Assembly: GCF_002000245.1 (NCBI RefSeq)
Contig: NZ_MTCM01000001.1
Span: 868,001-932,000, forward strand
Length of the DNA: 64,000 bases
Reading direction: 5' to 3'
From: Sphingobacterium sp. CZ-UAM
Lineage (GTDB): Bacteria; Bacteroidota; Bacteroidia; Sphingobacteriales; Sphingobacteriaceae
Shown here: piece by piece, positions 7,000-15,489 of the stretch
Numbering within the stretch: the stretch's first letter is position 1
Layout of the letters: every line of letters begins with the position of its first letter
Translations under genes and position numbers: made by a program
The notes under the pieces: generated by a model
Seen by the model: the letters and a program-made list of their open reading frames with translations, nothing else
Told to the model about the DNA's origin: nothing
The model's database searches: none

Positions 7000-9489
7000 T
7001 TACTTTTGAGGTTTTTCTCTGTTCATCTCTGTCATATCGACTTCGTTCATTTTTGAATCCCCCAATAGGTATTGACCGAAATAATCACCCATTTTCCAGA
7101 AGAAATATTCTGTCATATCACCAAATCCATGTCTTTGACCGGGTAAGAGCAGGAAATCAAATCGTTTATTTGCCTTGATCAGTGCGTCTACCATCCGAAT
7201 CGAGTTTGCAGGATGCACATTGTTGTCAATATCGCCAGTCGCTATCAAGAGCCTTCCTTTTAGATTCTTGGCTAATTCCGTATTTTTATTGATCTGGTAT
7301 GAAAAAGTGGTATCGCCTTTTGCCGATACTTTTTCTGTGACGCCATGATGGCGCTCGCTCCACCAGCGGTTATAAATCTGATTCTCATGGTTGCCGGCTC
7401 CGGATACGGCAACTTTAAAGAAGTCTGGGTAAACAAGCATAGCTGCTGTGGACATAAATCCACCGCCAGAGTGGCCTGTGATACCTACACGATTGATGTC
7501 GATAAATTTATAACGGTCAGCAAGCTGTTCCGCTGTCACCTTTTTGTCTTCCAATCCATAATCACGCAGATTGCCATAACCATAGGTATGGTACCATTGT
7601 GAACGGGATGGGTGACCACCTCGGTTACCGACAGTGACTACGATAAAGCCAAATTGAGCCAATCGGTCGATTCGGTCCATGCTACGTCCAAAAGATTTAT
7701 TGACAGCCTCTGTTTGTGGCCCTGGATAAACATATTCTACAATGGGGTAGGTCTTTGTGCTGTCAAAATCAAAAGGCTTGTACATAACGCCATAGAGGTC
7801 CGTCGTGCCATCTCCGGCTTTTACCTTAAATGGTTCGGGGAATTTATAGCCCGCAGCAAATAAAAGCGAAAGGTCGGCCTTTTCGAGAGTCATGATCTTT
7901 TGTCCATTGCTGTTCAATAACACAGATTCTGGCACTGTATTCACTCTTGAAGAGTTGTTTACAAAATATTTGGACGACTCGCTCATTTCAATCTGATGAT
8001 CAAAGTTTCCGGGATTCAGAAGTTTAATTCCATTTCCGTTCAAACTGACGCTATAGTGGTGGAGGTAATAGGGATCTTCATTTTTCTCGCGGCCAGACGC
8101 CGTGAAAAACAGCGTCTGTGTCGTCGGATCTATCCCTGTAATTTCTTCGCAGTGAAAACTTCCCTTAGTGATTTGATTAAGAAGCTTACCATTCGTGTCA
8201 TAGTAGTAGTAATGTCCCCATCCATCTCTTTCTGACCAGTGAACCAATCGCTTGCCATTTTCGGTCAAAAGCGGTTTTTGAACATCCAGATACACATTGG
8301 ATCGTTCCTGAATAATAGGGTTTACAGTTCCATTTACATTTACCTTTAGGAGATCTATTCTTTTTAAATCACGGCTGGAGCGTGAAATATAAAATTCTTC
8401 GTTGTTACCCAGCCAGTAGTTAATATAATAATCTTCCTTATATGAATTTTTGTCCGGGGTTTTGGTCCAGTTGGAAATGGTCTGGTTTTTAAAAGCGTCT
8501 ATATTTATGCGGCGTGGGGTCTTTGTTGCTGCTTCAAAGATATAGAATTCAGTTTCAGTTGAATCAACCTCGCCCGGCATTTGGTATTTATAAGTCTCCA
8601 GGGTAGGACGGGCTGAACCAACATTGTTGATCACCCACAAAGGTCGCAACGACCGGTTATCTTTTCTGGTCAAAGTAAAATAGCGGCCATCCGGTGACCA
8701 GCTTATCCATACGCGTTTACGTTTCGTTTCATTGTCTTTGTCCTTTTCGTCGCCCGTGGTAGTACTATATTCATCGCCACCCCAAGCGTAATATTGTACG
8801 CCATCCTTCGTGATCTGGTGCTCGACAATCGTACTATCCTTCTCATTTTTGACTGCTTTGAGATAGTTGGCCTTGTCCATCCAATACAGATTAAAGTCTT
8901 TGGCGAAATAGATCGTATTGGTGTCCGGAGAAAAGCTTGCCCAAGCCAGTGGAGCTTTAACCTTTGTAGAATCGCTGATTTCGGTTACTGTTTTCGATGC
9001 GAAATCATATTCCAAATAAAAGAGCTTTTTCTTTGTTGTGTCTGACTTGTTTTTAAGTTTTTCAATCTCATCTTTGGACTTCAGAGTATCTTTCGTGCTC
9101 TGAACCTGGAATCTGATCTTTTTTTCATCTTTAGTGAATCTTAAGCCTTGTAAGTCCAGGTGTTGTGCATCAACGGGATTTTTGACAATCTTTGTTATTT
9201 GTGCAGCAACGCTTTCGCTATCAAAAAGAGGTTCTTTCTTTTTAAGTGATGGATTGACGATATACCAATTTTTGCCTTGTGGACTTGCGTAATCGTACCA
9301 AAAGCGATCTGAGAAGTTGATCCAGTTTGGTTTGATGGTCGTCGAGAAAATCATTTTTTTTAATTTCTCTGGGGAAAATTTGGCAGCTAATTGATAGTTA
9401 GGTTTTACCGAATGCTCCGGAATCTGCTGCGCCGAGCTAAAGTAGGGTAATAAACTGGCTGCAAAAATAAAATAGAACTTATGCATCAA
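7000..9489 (-). CDS. S9 family serine peptidase (dipeptidyl peptidase IV-like), secreted
   Basis: Predicted exported prolyl-oligopeptidase-clan peptidase of 829 residues. A signal peptide is visible (MMHKFYFIFAASLLPYFSSAQ, cleavage near residue 21). A long beta-propeller region follows (about 60-560, with repeats such as WSPDGRYFTLTRKDN), which in this family narrows access to the active site, then the alpha/beta-hydrolase domain. The catalytic triad is readable: nucleophile Ser at about 674 in GHSGGGFMS, Asp near 755 in GDIDNNVHPAN and His near 787 in GQRHGFGD. The propeller plus hydrolase order matches DPP IV (removing X-Pro or X-Ala dipeptides), although the exact specificity cannot be read off. 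It is followed by the helical-repeat gene 8 bases later. Confidence 0.93.
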   Translation of the reverse strand: MMHKFYFIFAASLLPYFSSAQQIPEHSVKPNYQLAAKFSPEKLKKMIFSTTIKPNWINFSDRFWYDYASPQGKNWYIVNPSLKKKEPLFDSESVAAQITKIVKNPVDAQHLDLQGLRFTKDEKKIRFQVQSTKDTLKSKDEIEKLKNKSDTTKKKLFYLEYDFASKTVTEISDSTKVKAPLAWASFSPDTNTIYFAKDFNLYWMDKANYLKAVKNEKDSTIVEHQITKDGVQYYAWGGDEYSTTTGDEKDKDNETKRKRVWISWSPDGRYFTLTRKDNRSLRPLWVINNVGSARPTLETYKYQMPGEVDSTETEFYIFEAATKTPRRINIDAFKNQTISNWTKTPDKNSYKEDYYINYWLGNNEEFYISRSSRDLKRIDLLKVNVNGTVNPIIQERSNVYLDVQKPLLTENGKRLVHWSERDGWGHYYYYDTNGKLLNQITKGSFHCEEITGIDPTTQTLFFTASGREKNEDPYYLHHYSVSLNGNGIKLLNPGNFDHQIEMSESSKYFVNNSSRVNTVPESVLLNSNGQKIMTLEKADLSLLFAAGYKFPEPFKVKAGDGTTDLYGVMYKPFDFDSTKTYPIVEYVYPGPQTEAVNKSFGRSMDRIDRLAQFGFIVVTVGNRGGHPSRSQWYHTYGYGNLRDYGLEDKKVTAEQLADRYKFIDINRVGITGHSGGGFMSTAAMLVYPDFFKVAVSGAGNHENQIYNRWWSERHHGVTEKVSAKGDTTFSYQINKNTELAKNLKGRLLIATGDIDNNVHPANSIRMVDALIKANKRFDFLLLPGQRHGFGDMTEYFFWKMGDYFGQYLLGDSKMNEVDMTEMNREKPQK

Positions 9490-9575
9490 ATAAATATAGA
9501 TAATTGTGTAATCTTGGTTTTGGCCACTAAAATATTCAATATTATACAGTCATACGAATGATTCATGTAATAATC

Positions 9576-11006
9576 CTATGATGGATAGAAGTTTTCATTA
9601 AAATTTACCAAAAAAAGTTCCTCTGTTGCCCGAGTAATGCCGGTATACAACCAACGCAGAAATTCAAGATCCAACATTTCATCATTGATATAGCCCTGGT
9701 CAACAAAAACAATCGGCCATTGGCCACCTTGTGCTTTGTGGCAGGTAATTGCAAATGCAAATTTAATCTGGAGTGCATTATAATAGGGGTCTTTTTTAAT
9801 GGCTTCCAGTCGATCTTTCTTATCTAAAATATCTGCATAGTCCATACCAATCTCTTCATACAGATTTTTTTGACTTTCATAGGGGAGGTTGGGGCCATCC
9901 GTATAAAGACTATCCAAGATAACACGGCAGGTAATGGGTTCGATTTCATCAATATCCACAAATTCGAGTGTAACATCCGCGAATCTATAGCCATGTTGCT
10001 CGTGGATATTACTTACCTTCCGGACTTTAGCCATATCACCATTTGCAATAAAACCATCGCCCATATTGTTTTCCTGTAGCCAGAAGTAATTGTTTTTCAC
10101 CACCATGATGTAATCTCCACCCGTTAATTCTTCATCTCTAAAAAGTATTCTATTGCGGATATTCTGATTGTATAGGTTAGCTGAGCGATTTGAACGGCAT
10201 ATAATCATGGTATTTTCAATGCCATATTTATCATAAGCGTAATTTATCCCTTCAATCAATCGTTCTCCTGTCATGCGGTAAAGGTCTTTAAATCCTTTTG
10301 TTATGAATTTTGGAAAAGGAAAGTCAAGCTGTCCTTCCTCAGCGGATATGATCTCGTTCCGTATTTTTGTTGCATTGTACAATATTCCCGAATCTTGAGC
10401 CTGTCGGACCACAGTGGTCAATTCGTAGGGATACACACAGAGATGAAATTCATGTTCAAGATAATTGGGGTTCAAGGCGGGGCTGTCCAATAAACCCACC
10501 GGCGGTAATTGGGCAGTATCACCAACGAACAGGAGGCTGCAATTTTTGCCGGATTGTACATATCTGAAAAGGTCATTTAAGAGGCTTTTTGAAAATACAC
10601 TTACCGATTCATTGGAAATCATCGAGGCTTCATCGACGATAAATAGGGTGTCCTCGTGTAAATTCTCTGCTAATGTAAAGTCCAGTTGAAAGGAGATGGC
10701 GGATTTCTTTCGATAAATCTTTTTGTGGATGGTCAGTGCTTTTCGTCCGGAATAATAGCTCATCACTTTGGCGGCCCTCCCTGTGGGGGCCAGAAGCACA
10801 GCACGTTTTTTTAGCACAGGCAATACTTTGACCAATGCTGCTATTAATGTTGTTTTTCCGGTCCCGGCATAGCCTTTAAGGACAAAACAGGACTGCTTGT
10901 CAAATGCGAGCAGAAATTCTTCCAATAACTCGAATGCTTCCAGCTGCTGTGCAGTCGGTTGCCAAGGGAATTGTTGTATTAACAGGTTTTTGATGAACAC
11001 CCCCAA
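9576..11006 (-). CDS. ATP-dependent RecD-like DNA helicase
   Basis: Superfamily 1 helicase of 476 residues related to RecD/Pif1-type enzymes. Visible motifs: Walker A GYAGTGKTTLI (about 45-55), motif Ia APTGRAAKV (about 74-82), Walker B DEASM (about 138), motif III FVGDTAQLPPVG (about 163-174), and the UvrD-like C-terminal motifs AFAITCHKAQGGQW and YTGITRATEELFL (about 422-465). There is no RecB/RecC partner nearby, so this is a stand-alone helicase rather than a RecBCD subunit. The start is uncertain: TTG at 11004-11006 or GTG at 10998-11000, because no ATG precedes the conserved region. The gene is divergent from the DUF3822 gene. Confidence 0.92.
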   Translation of the reverse strand: MGVFIKNLLIQQFPWQPTAQQLEAFELLEEFLLAFDKQSCFVLKGYAGTGKTTLIAALVKVLPVLKKRAVLLAPTGRAAKVMSYYSGRKALTIHKKIYRKKSAISFQLDFTLAENLHEDTLFIVDEASMISNESVSVFSKSLLNDLFRYVQSGKNCSLLFVGDTAQLPPVGLLDSPALNPNYLEHEFHLCVYPYELTTVVRQAQDSGILYNATKIRNEIISAEEGQLDFPFPKFITKGFKDLYRMTGERLIEGINYAYDKYGIENTMIICRSNRSANLYNQNIRNRILFRDEELTGGDYIMVVKNNYFWLQENNMGDGFIANGDMAKVRKVSNIHEQHGYRFADVTLEFVDIDEIEPITCRVILDSLYTDGPNLPYESQKNLYEEIGMDYADILDKKDRLEAIKKDPYYNALQIKFAFAITCHKAQGGQWPIVFVDQGYINDEMLDLEFLRWLYTGITRATEELFLVNFNENFYPS

Positions 11007-11021
11007 AGTTATTTAAAAGGT

Positions 11022-11052
11022 TTGTCTTATCCTTCAGAAAAAGCTATTTTTG
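11022..11052 (+). promoter_or_regulatory. Promoter of the DUF3822-rsmD-coaD operon
   Basis: TTG at 11022-11024, 20 bases of spacer, then TATTTTTG at 11045-11052: both parts of the Bacteroidota consensus TTG-N17-23-TAnnTTTG. The first ATG of the operon is 33 bases further on. Confidence 0.6.
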
Positions 11053-11085
11053 CTTTAACAAGTTTTTATTTTTACAATTCAGCGA

Positions 11086-11883
11086 ATGAATTATATTTCA
11101 AAACAATTTAACATTCATTATTTACCTGAGTATAATCTTTTGGTAAAGGCTGGCTTTCAAAAAGATGTGTTAGCGGTAGTCGATAAGAAGTCAGTAGTGC
11201 CGATACTGATAGAATACCCTTCGGAGGAGCCAATCTTAGATGCGACAAGAATAATGAGTTTACCTTTTCGGTTCGTTCGGATTGTTATTCCGCACCAGAG
11301 TTTTACATTTATACCTAAAGAGGTCTTTCAGGAGGATAATATTGCGCAATATGTACAGTTCCTGGGGACTTCAGATCTTGAAAATACATTTATTTACCAT
11401 TTAGATAACCTTGGCTTTGTTGCTTTATATCAATTTGATAAGTTGCTTTTGAATCGTTGGCTTAGACTGTTTCCGGATGCTGTTATTCTTCCTGAGTTTG
11501 CAGTTGTATTGGACCGGGCGCAGGAACGTATAGCAATTAGGGGTAGTGTGCTGGGGCTACATTTCGTCGCTGATACTATTGTTGACTTTTACCTATTCAA
11601 AAATGGAGTTTTCCAACTTTACAATAGCTTTGAAATCCATAATCTGGATGATATTAGTTATTATGTGTTGAATATATTGAGTCAATTTAACCTTGGCGGG
11701 TCAATTGATAAGGTACTCCTTTCCGGTGAGGTGCCCAATGAATCGTATTATAAACGAATTGCATCCTATGCGGGAGATGTTGAAATATTGGATCTAAAAA
11801 CAAAAGTAGCTTTTGCAGATCAGGAGGTCAGTGGTAATTTAACAGCATATAATGTGTTATTTGATTCAATATTATGCGAATAA
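11086..11883 (+). CDS. DUF3822 family protein
   Basis: A 265-residue protein of DUF3822, a family known from Bacteroidota with no assigned function and found next to rsmD. The sequence (for example FNIHYLPEYNLLVKAGFQKDVLAV at the start, and alternating strands such as IDKVLLSGEVPNESYYKRIASY near 205-226) suggests an actin/ASKHA-like fold similar to assembly proteins such as PilM, but this is only an impression from the pattern. It is cytosolic, with no signal peptide or membrane helix. It overlaps rsmD by 10 bases, so translation of the two is probably coupled, and it follows a good promoter at 11022-11052. Confidence 0.85.
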   Translation: MNYISKQFNIHYLPEYNLLVKAGFQKDVLAVVDKKSVVPILIEYPSEEPILDATRIMSLPFRFVRIVIPHQSFTFIPKEVFQEDNIAQYVQFLGTSDLENTFIYHLDNLGFVALYQFDKLLLNRWLRLFPDAVILPEFAVVLDRAQERIAIRGSVLGLHFVADTIVDFYLFKNGVFQLYNSFEIHNLDDISYYVLNILSQFNLGGSIDKVLLSGEVPNESYYKRIASYAGDVEILDLKTKVAFADQEVSGNLTAYNVLFDSILCE

Positions 11884-12413
11884 TAGGAGGTAAAATCGGT
11901 GGTCTAAGGCTGAATCCACCCAGCAATTTACCGGTAAGGCCAACCACAGATATCGCGAAGGAAGCTCTGTTTAATATTTTGCAGAACCGCTTAGAATTCG
12001 ATGGCTTAAATTGCCTTGATCTTTTTGCTGGAACGGGGAATATTAGTTTTGAGTTAGCTTCACGAGGAGTGGAACATGTGGATTCGGTCGATTTACATTT
12101 TAAATGTGTACAATACATTATGGACACAGTAAAAAAAATGAAGCTGGAGCAGATAAAAGCCAAGAAAGCGGATGTTTTTAAATTTATTACCAGCTGCAAA
12201 AGTACCTATGATTTAATCTTTGCAGATCCGCCTTATGATATTCCAAAGCTACCTCAACTGCCAAAATTGATTCTCGAAAACAATCTATTAAATGATAATG
12301 GGCTTCTTATTGTAGAACATCCATCTACAAGGCAAATGGAAGAGCATCCGAATTTTATAGAAACCAGAAAGTACGGGTATTCATCTTTTTCATTTTACAC
12401 AAATTCTTTATAG
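11874..12413 (+). CDS. rsmD: 16S rRNA (guanine(966)-N(2))-methyltransferase RsmD
   Basis: SAM-dependent enzyme that methylates N2 of G966 in 16S rRNA. The 179-residue protein begins MRIIGGKIGGLRLNPPSNLPVRPTTDIAKEALFNIL, the family N-terminus, with SAM-binding motif I LDLFAGTGNISFE (about 47-59) and catalytic motif IV FADPPYD (about 117-123), the DPPY typical of N-methyltransferases acting on exocyclic amines. It overlaps the DUF3822 gene by 10 bases and coaD starts two bases after its stop, so the three form one operon. Confidence 0.96.
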   Translation: MRIIGGKIGGLRLNPPSNLPVRPTTDIAKEALFNILQNRLEFDGLNCLDLFAGTGNISFELASRGVEHVDSVDLHFKCVQYIMDTVKKMKLEQIKAKKADVFKFITSCKSTYDLIFADPPYDIPKLPQLPKLILENNLLNDNGLLIVEHPSTRQMEEHPNFIETRKYGYSSFSFYTNSL

Positions 12414-12414
12414 T

Positions 12415-12891
12415 ATGAAAATTGCTGTTTTTCCAGGCTCATTTGATCCTTTCACGTTAGCCCATCAGGATCTAGTTGAACGAGCTTTGCCGTTATTTGA
12501 TAAAATCATAATCGCTGTTGGGTATAATGTAAATAAAAAGGGCATGTTGGATCATGATGAACGGGTCAAATGCATACAAGAGGTCTTTCGGGATGTCAAT
12601 GTAATCGAAGTGGTGAAGTATAATGGTTTGACTGTGGATTTCTGCCAGAAAGTTGGTGCTAAATTTATATTACGTGGTTTGCGAAATACAGGAGATTTTG
12701 AATTTGAGAATGCGATCGCACAAAATAATCTGTTGTTAAACCCGGTTGTTGAAAGTTATTTTTTGATGAGTAGGACTGGGAAAGCGCATATATCTTCAAC
12801 TATTGTGCGGGATGTATGGTTTAATGGAGGGGATATTAGGGCGATGGTGCCCACAGAAGTGCTTACATTGTTAAATGAGAGGAAGCCGTAA
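12415..12891 (+). CDS. coaD: Phosphopantetheine adenylyltransferase
   Basis: Catalyses the reversible adenylation of 4'-phosphopantetheine to dephospho-CoA, the penultimate step of coenzyme A synthesis. It is 158 residues, the normal length. The nucleotidyltransferase opening is clear, MKIAVFPGSFDPFTLAHQDL; the usual T-x-G-H signature reads T-L-A-H here, with the catalytic His kept at residue 17 and Gly replaced by Ala. The second motif ISSTIVRD (about 123-130) matches the family ISSS/T-x-V-R-x pattern that binds ATP phosphates. It follows rsmD by one base. The pairing rsmD-coaD is widespread in bacteria and supports both calls. Confidence 0.96.
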   Translation: MKIAVFPGSFDPFTLAHQDLVERALPLFDKIIIAVGYNVNKKGMLDHDERVKCIQEVFRDVNVIEVVKYNGLTVDFCQKVGAKFILRGLRNTGDFEFENAIAQNNLLLNPVVESYFLMSRTGKAHISSTIVRDVWFNGGDIRAMVPTEVLTLLNERKP

Positions 12892-13134
12892 TAGTTCGTA
12901 ATTAGGCGCTAAACACATATGTTTTTTAACGAAATGCGGACAAAATTTTATTTTGCCCTCATTTGTTTTTAATTGAAAAACAGTGTTTTATGTATCTTAT
13001 TGTGAATCGTATGTTTAGTTTTGGGTCGTTAATGTGACGATTTTAGCCATATAGGTGCCAAATAATATTCTGAATGATGATAAGGTTGGGGTTAAGCGAC
13101 TTATCGTCAGTATGTTAGAGTATCTGGGTCAGCT

Positions 13135-14091
13135 TTATTCATAGGCACTAGCCGTATCTAATAGAGACATTTCTTCGGAAGACAAATTTATCTTGGTTGC
13201 ATGGGTTAATTCTTCAAGCTGTTGCAGAGAAGTAGCGCTTACGATGGGCGCGCTTACTGAAGGCCGATGCAGAATCCATGCGAGCGCAATTGTAGGCATC
13301 GCGACTTGTTGACTGTGGGCTACTTGGGCTAAGGCGTCGAGAATACGAAGTCCTCGGTCATTAAACCGGCCTTTTAGCGCATCAGAGCGTTTCGCATTTT
13401 TAATATCATCCACTGACTTATATTTTCCTGAAAGAAATCCACTGGCCAAAGAATAATAAGTGATCACACCTAGATGATTTTCGAGTGCGAGCTGTTCATA
13501 ATCTTGCTCATATTTTGAGCGGTCATATAAATTATATTCGGGCTGAATGGAAATATAGGCAGGGAGATTGTTCTGTTCTGCGATCAGTAAGGACTCTTTA
13601 ATACGCTCGGGACTTAAATTGGAGGCTCCAATCCATTTTACTTTACCTGCCTGTACCAATTGTTGGTAAGCTTCAAGCGTTTCGTCTATTGCCGTTGAAA
13701 GATCATCATGATGTGACTGATAAAGATCTATGGTGTCGATTTGTAATCTCATGAGCGATTCGTCAACCGACTTTATAATGTGTTCTTTTTTTAAATTGGG
13801 CTTGTCATTGCTGGCTCGACGACCACCAACCTTGGTGGCAATTTGAATTTTATCCCGGATATCCCGTTTATTGATCCATTTCCCAATGATGGATTCGGAC
13901 TCTGATCCGGTGTGGCCGGGTACCCAATGAGAATAGTTGTTGGACGTATCTATAAAGCTAAAGCCCATATCGACAAATGCATCCAAAAGAGCAAAGGACT
14001 GTTGCTCATCGACAGTCCAACCAAATACATTCCCGCCAAAAATGATCGGTTTAAATTCAATTTCACTATTTCCTAACTTAACCTTTTCCAT
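13135..14091 (-). CDS. Aldo/keto reductase
   Basis: NADPH-dependent oxidoreductase of the aldo/keto reductase superfamily, 318 residues, cytosolic TIM barrel. The catalytic tetrad is visible: Asp and Tyr in FIDTSNNYS (about 45-53), Lys in IQIATKVGG (about 83-91) and His in YQSHHDD (about 123-129). The C-terminal half has the cofactor-binding IALAWILHRPSVSAPIVSATS, a match to the pattern of YajO/Tas-like members. The substrate cannot be deduced. It stands alone, with a 243-bp gap towards coaD in which I see no gene, and tRNA-Leu on the other side. Confidence 0.93.
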   Translation of the reverse strand: MEKVKLGNSEIEFKPIIFGGNVFGWTVDEQQSFALLDAFVDMGFSFIDTSNNYSHWVPGHTGSESESIIGKWINKRDIRDKIQIATKVGGRRASNDKPNLKKEHIIKSVDESLMRLQIDTIDLYQSHHDDLSTAIDETLEAYQQLVQAGKVKWIGASNLSPERIKESLLIAEQNNLPAYISIQPEYNLYDRSKYEQDYEQLALENHLGVITYYSLASGFLSGKYKSVDDIKNAKRSDALKGRFNDRGLRILDALAQVAHSQQVAMPTIALAWILHRPSVSAPIVSATSLQQLEELTHATKINLSSEEMSLLDTASAYE

Positions 14092-14223
14092 GAGTTGCCT
14101 ATTATTTCCTTTTTAAAACTAATAAAAAAATGCCAGTTAAACCTTCGAACCGGCACTATAAATAATTTTATAAAAAATTTCTGATTCATTTTCAGGTAGT
14201 TTAGGAAAAGTAATAGAGGGGGC

Positions 14224-14254
14224 TTTGGAAAAATAAAAACTTTCCTTACTTTTG
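14224..14254 (+). promoter_or_regulatory. Promoter of tRNA-Leu
   Basis: TTTG at 14224-14227, 19 bases, then TACTTTTG at 14247-14254: an excellent match to the Bacteroidota promoter. The tRNA begins 19 bases after the -7 box. Confidence 0.75.
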
Positions 14255-14273
14255 CATCATCCCAAACGGATAT

Positions 14274-14353
14274 GCCCGGATGGCGGAATTGGTAGACGCG
14301 CTGGTCTCAAACACCAGTGGGAAACCGTGCCGGTTCGACTCCGGCTCCGGGTA
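14274..14353 (+). tRNA. tRNA-Leu (anticodon CAA)
   Basis: Acceptor arm GCCCGGA (14274-14280) pairs with TCCGGGT (14346-14352) with a terminal G-U. The anticodon stem CTGGT/ACCAG encloses the loop CTCAAAC, giving anticodon CAA, which reads UUG. The D-arm carries the usual GGTAGACGC, and the T-arm GCCGG-TTCGACT-CCGGC is intact. CCA is not encoded. It has its own promoter and a terminator. Confidence 0.96.
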
Positions 14354-14357
14354 CAAC

Positions 14358-14390
14358 AAAAAGGCTTTTCAATATGAAAAGCCTTTTTTA
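14358..14390 (+). terminator. Terminator after tRNA-Leu
   Basis: AAAAAGGCTTTTC (14358-14370) and GAAAAGCCTTTTT (14376-14388) form a perfect 13-bp stem around AATAT, ending in a T-run. Confidence 0.88.
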
Positions 14391-14490
14391 TTTTAATTTT
14401 CCCTCTGACAGAACATGTTTTCGATACGCTAAATGCAAAATCGCATTCGAAAACAACAAAAATAAAACTCAGCGAATAAGATTGAACGAA

Positions 14491-14526
14491 TAAAAAAACA
14501 CCATCGGGTAGGAATCCGATGGTGTT
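14491..14526 (-). terminator. Terminator after the cytochrome c gene
   Basis: An 11-bp perfect stem, AACACCATCGG (14497-14507) against CCGATGGTGTT (14516-14526), loop of eight. Read on the minus strand it is followed by a T-run (the A-run at 14492-14498), so it terminates the minus-strand cytochrome gene. Confidence 0.85.
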
Positions 14527-14546
14527 ACGTAAAATATATAGTTTGA

Positions 14547-14966
14547 TTAGTTTTTCGCTAATACCATCTCTGGCTCGGCTTTACCGCCATGACAAGTTTT
14601 ACAGGAAATCGCTTTAGCTGGAGAGCTGTCCCAACTGTGATTGAAATACTTTTTATTAATCTTTTGTGTCATCTTGATCATTGCGCGGCCAACTTCTTTT
14701 TTAGGGTTTTCGTCGCTCGCAAAGTCCATCTTTTTAGGATCTTCTTTTGAAGGCGCATGGCAAAATCCGCATTTGACACCTAATGCAACATTAAACTCTT
14801 TCATTGTTGCGATCAATTCGTCATGCGAAATGTTTTTTGGGAGAACTTTCAGATTTGTGGGTTTAGGATCTTCCTGTGGCTCTTCCTGTTGGAAACTAAA
14901 TGCACTCAAGGCAATGGCTATAGCAAATACAGAAGCAATAGCTCCAATCTTTTTTATGTGTTTCAT
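14547..14966 (-). CDS. Exported di-haem c-type cytochrome (reaction-centre cytochrome-like)
   Basis: A 139-residue periplasmic cytochrome c. The N-terminus is a signal peptide (MKHIKKIGAIASVFAIAIAL...) and there are two haem-attachment motifs: CGFCH at 66-70 and CKTCH at 122-126. The stretch between them (GRAMIKMTQKINKKYFNH) resembles the small family related to the cytochrome subunit of photosynthetic reaction centres, which is widespread in non-photosynthetic Bacteroidota; there it presumably shuttles electrons or acts as an accessory to another redox enzyme. The partner is unknown and no oxidase gene is adjacent. It is probably transcribed alone, ended by the hairpin at 14491-14526. Confidence 0.9.
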   Translation of the reverse strand: MKHIKKIGAIASVFAIAIALSAFSFQQEEPQEDPKPTNLKVLPKNISHDELIATMKEFNVALGVKCGFCHAPSKEDPKKMDFASDENPKKEVGRAMIKMTQKINKKYFNHSWDSSPAKAISCKTCHGGKAEPEMVLAKN

Positions 14967-15056
14967 TTCTCTTTTCCTTATGCTTAACTAAATGTAAGCA
15001 TTATGGAATACTTAAACAATGAAAAATGAAATTATTATGACAATTTAGATTGATTA

Positions 15057-15446
15057 TTATTTACGAATAGCTTCTGTAACCGTCCAGGACTGACCTTCCA
15101 ATTGGTAATCTATTTTTAACAGTTTTCCCTGGATTCTCACATCTTTTAGTTTGGCGGTATCGTTGGAGATCCAGGTACTGTCGTTCACCTTAGTAAAGCG
15201 CACACCCGTAATATTCGGAACCCCGGTAAAAAACTCAATTTTATAAGATTCCGGATTTCCCTCGCGCTGAATACGGATCAATCGATTGGATCGATCAACC
15301 GACAACGAGCTGCTCTGAAATTGGACTCTACCGATAAAACTTCCAGAGGCGTCTGTTGTTTCTCCATCGGAAGTTTCATTCTTTTTACATGAAACAACTG
15401 TAATAAGGCATAAAACAAGCGCGACTAATGGATGGAAAAACTTCAT
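15057..15446 (-). CDS. Small lipoprotein of unknown function
   Basis: A 129-residue predicted lipoprotein I do not recognise. From the Met at 15444-15446 the sequence MKFFHPLVALVLCLITVVSC is a short hydrophobic signal ending in a lipobox (TVVSC), followed by KKNETSDGETTD, the kind of charged linker seen behind lipidated Cys. A longer open frame begins 13 codons upstream but would bury the signal, so the later Met is preferred. The remaining part is rich in beta-strand patterns (SYKIEFFTGVPNITGVRFT). It lies 43 bases after the DUF1345 gene, on the same strand. Confidence 0.72.
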   Translation of the reverse strand: MKFFHPLVALVLCLITVVSCKKNETSDGETTDASGSFIGRVQFQSSSLSVDRSNRLIRIQREGNPESYKIEFFTGVPNITGVRFTKVNDSTWISNDTAKLKDVRIQGKLLKIDYQLEGQSWTVTEAIRK

Positions 15447-15489
15447 GTGTATATATTTTGGACTAAAATACGGTTTTTGGATCAAAAAC

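Noticed and set aside
12892..13134. 243-bp gap between coaD and the aldo/keto reductase
   Set aside because: Contains only an imperfect GATGATAAG/CTTATCGTC inverted repeat without a T-run; no gene or confident terminator.
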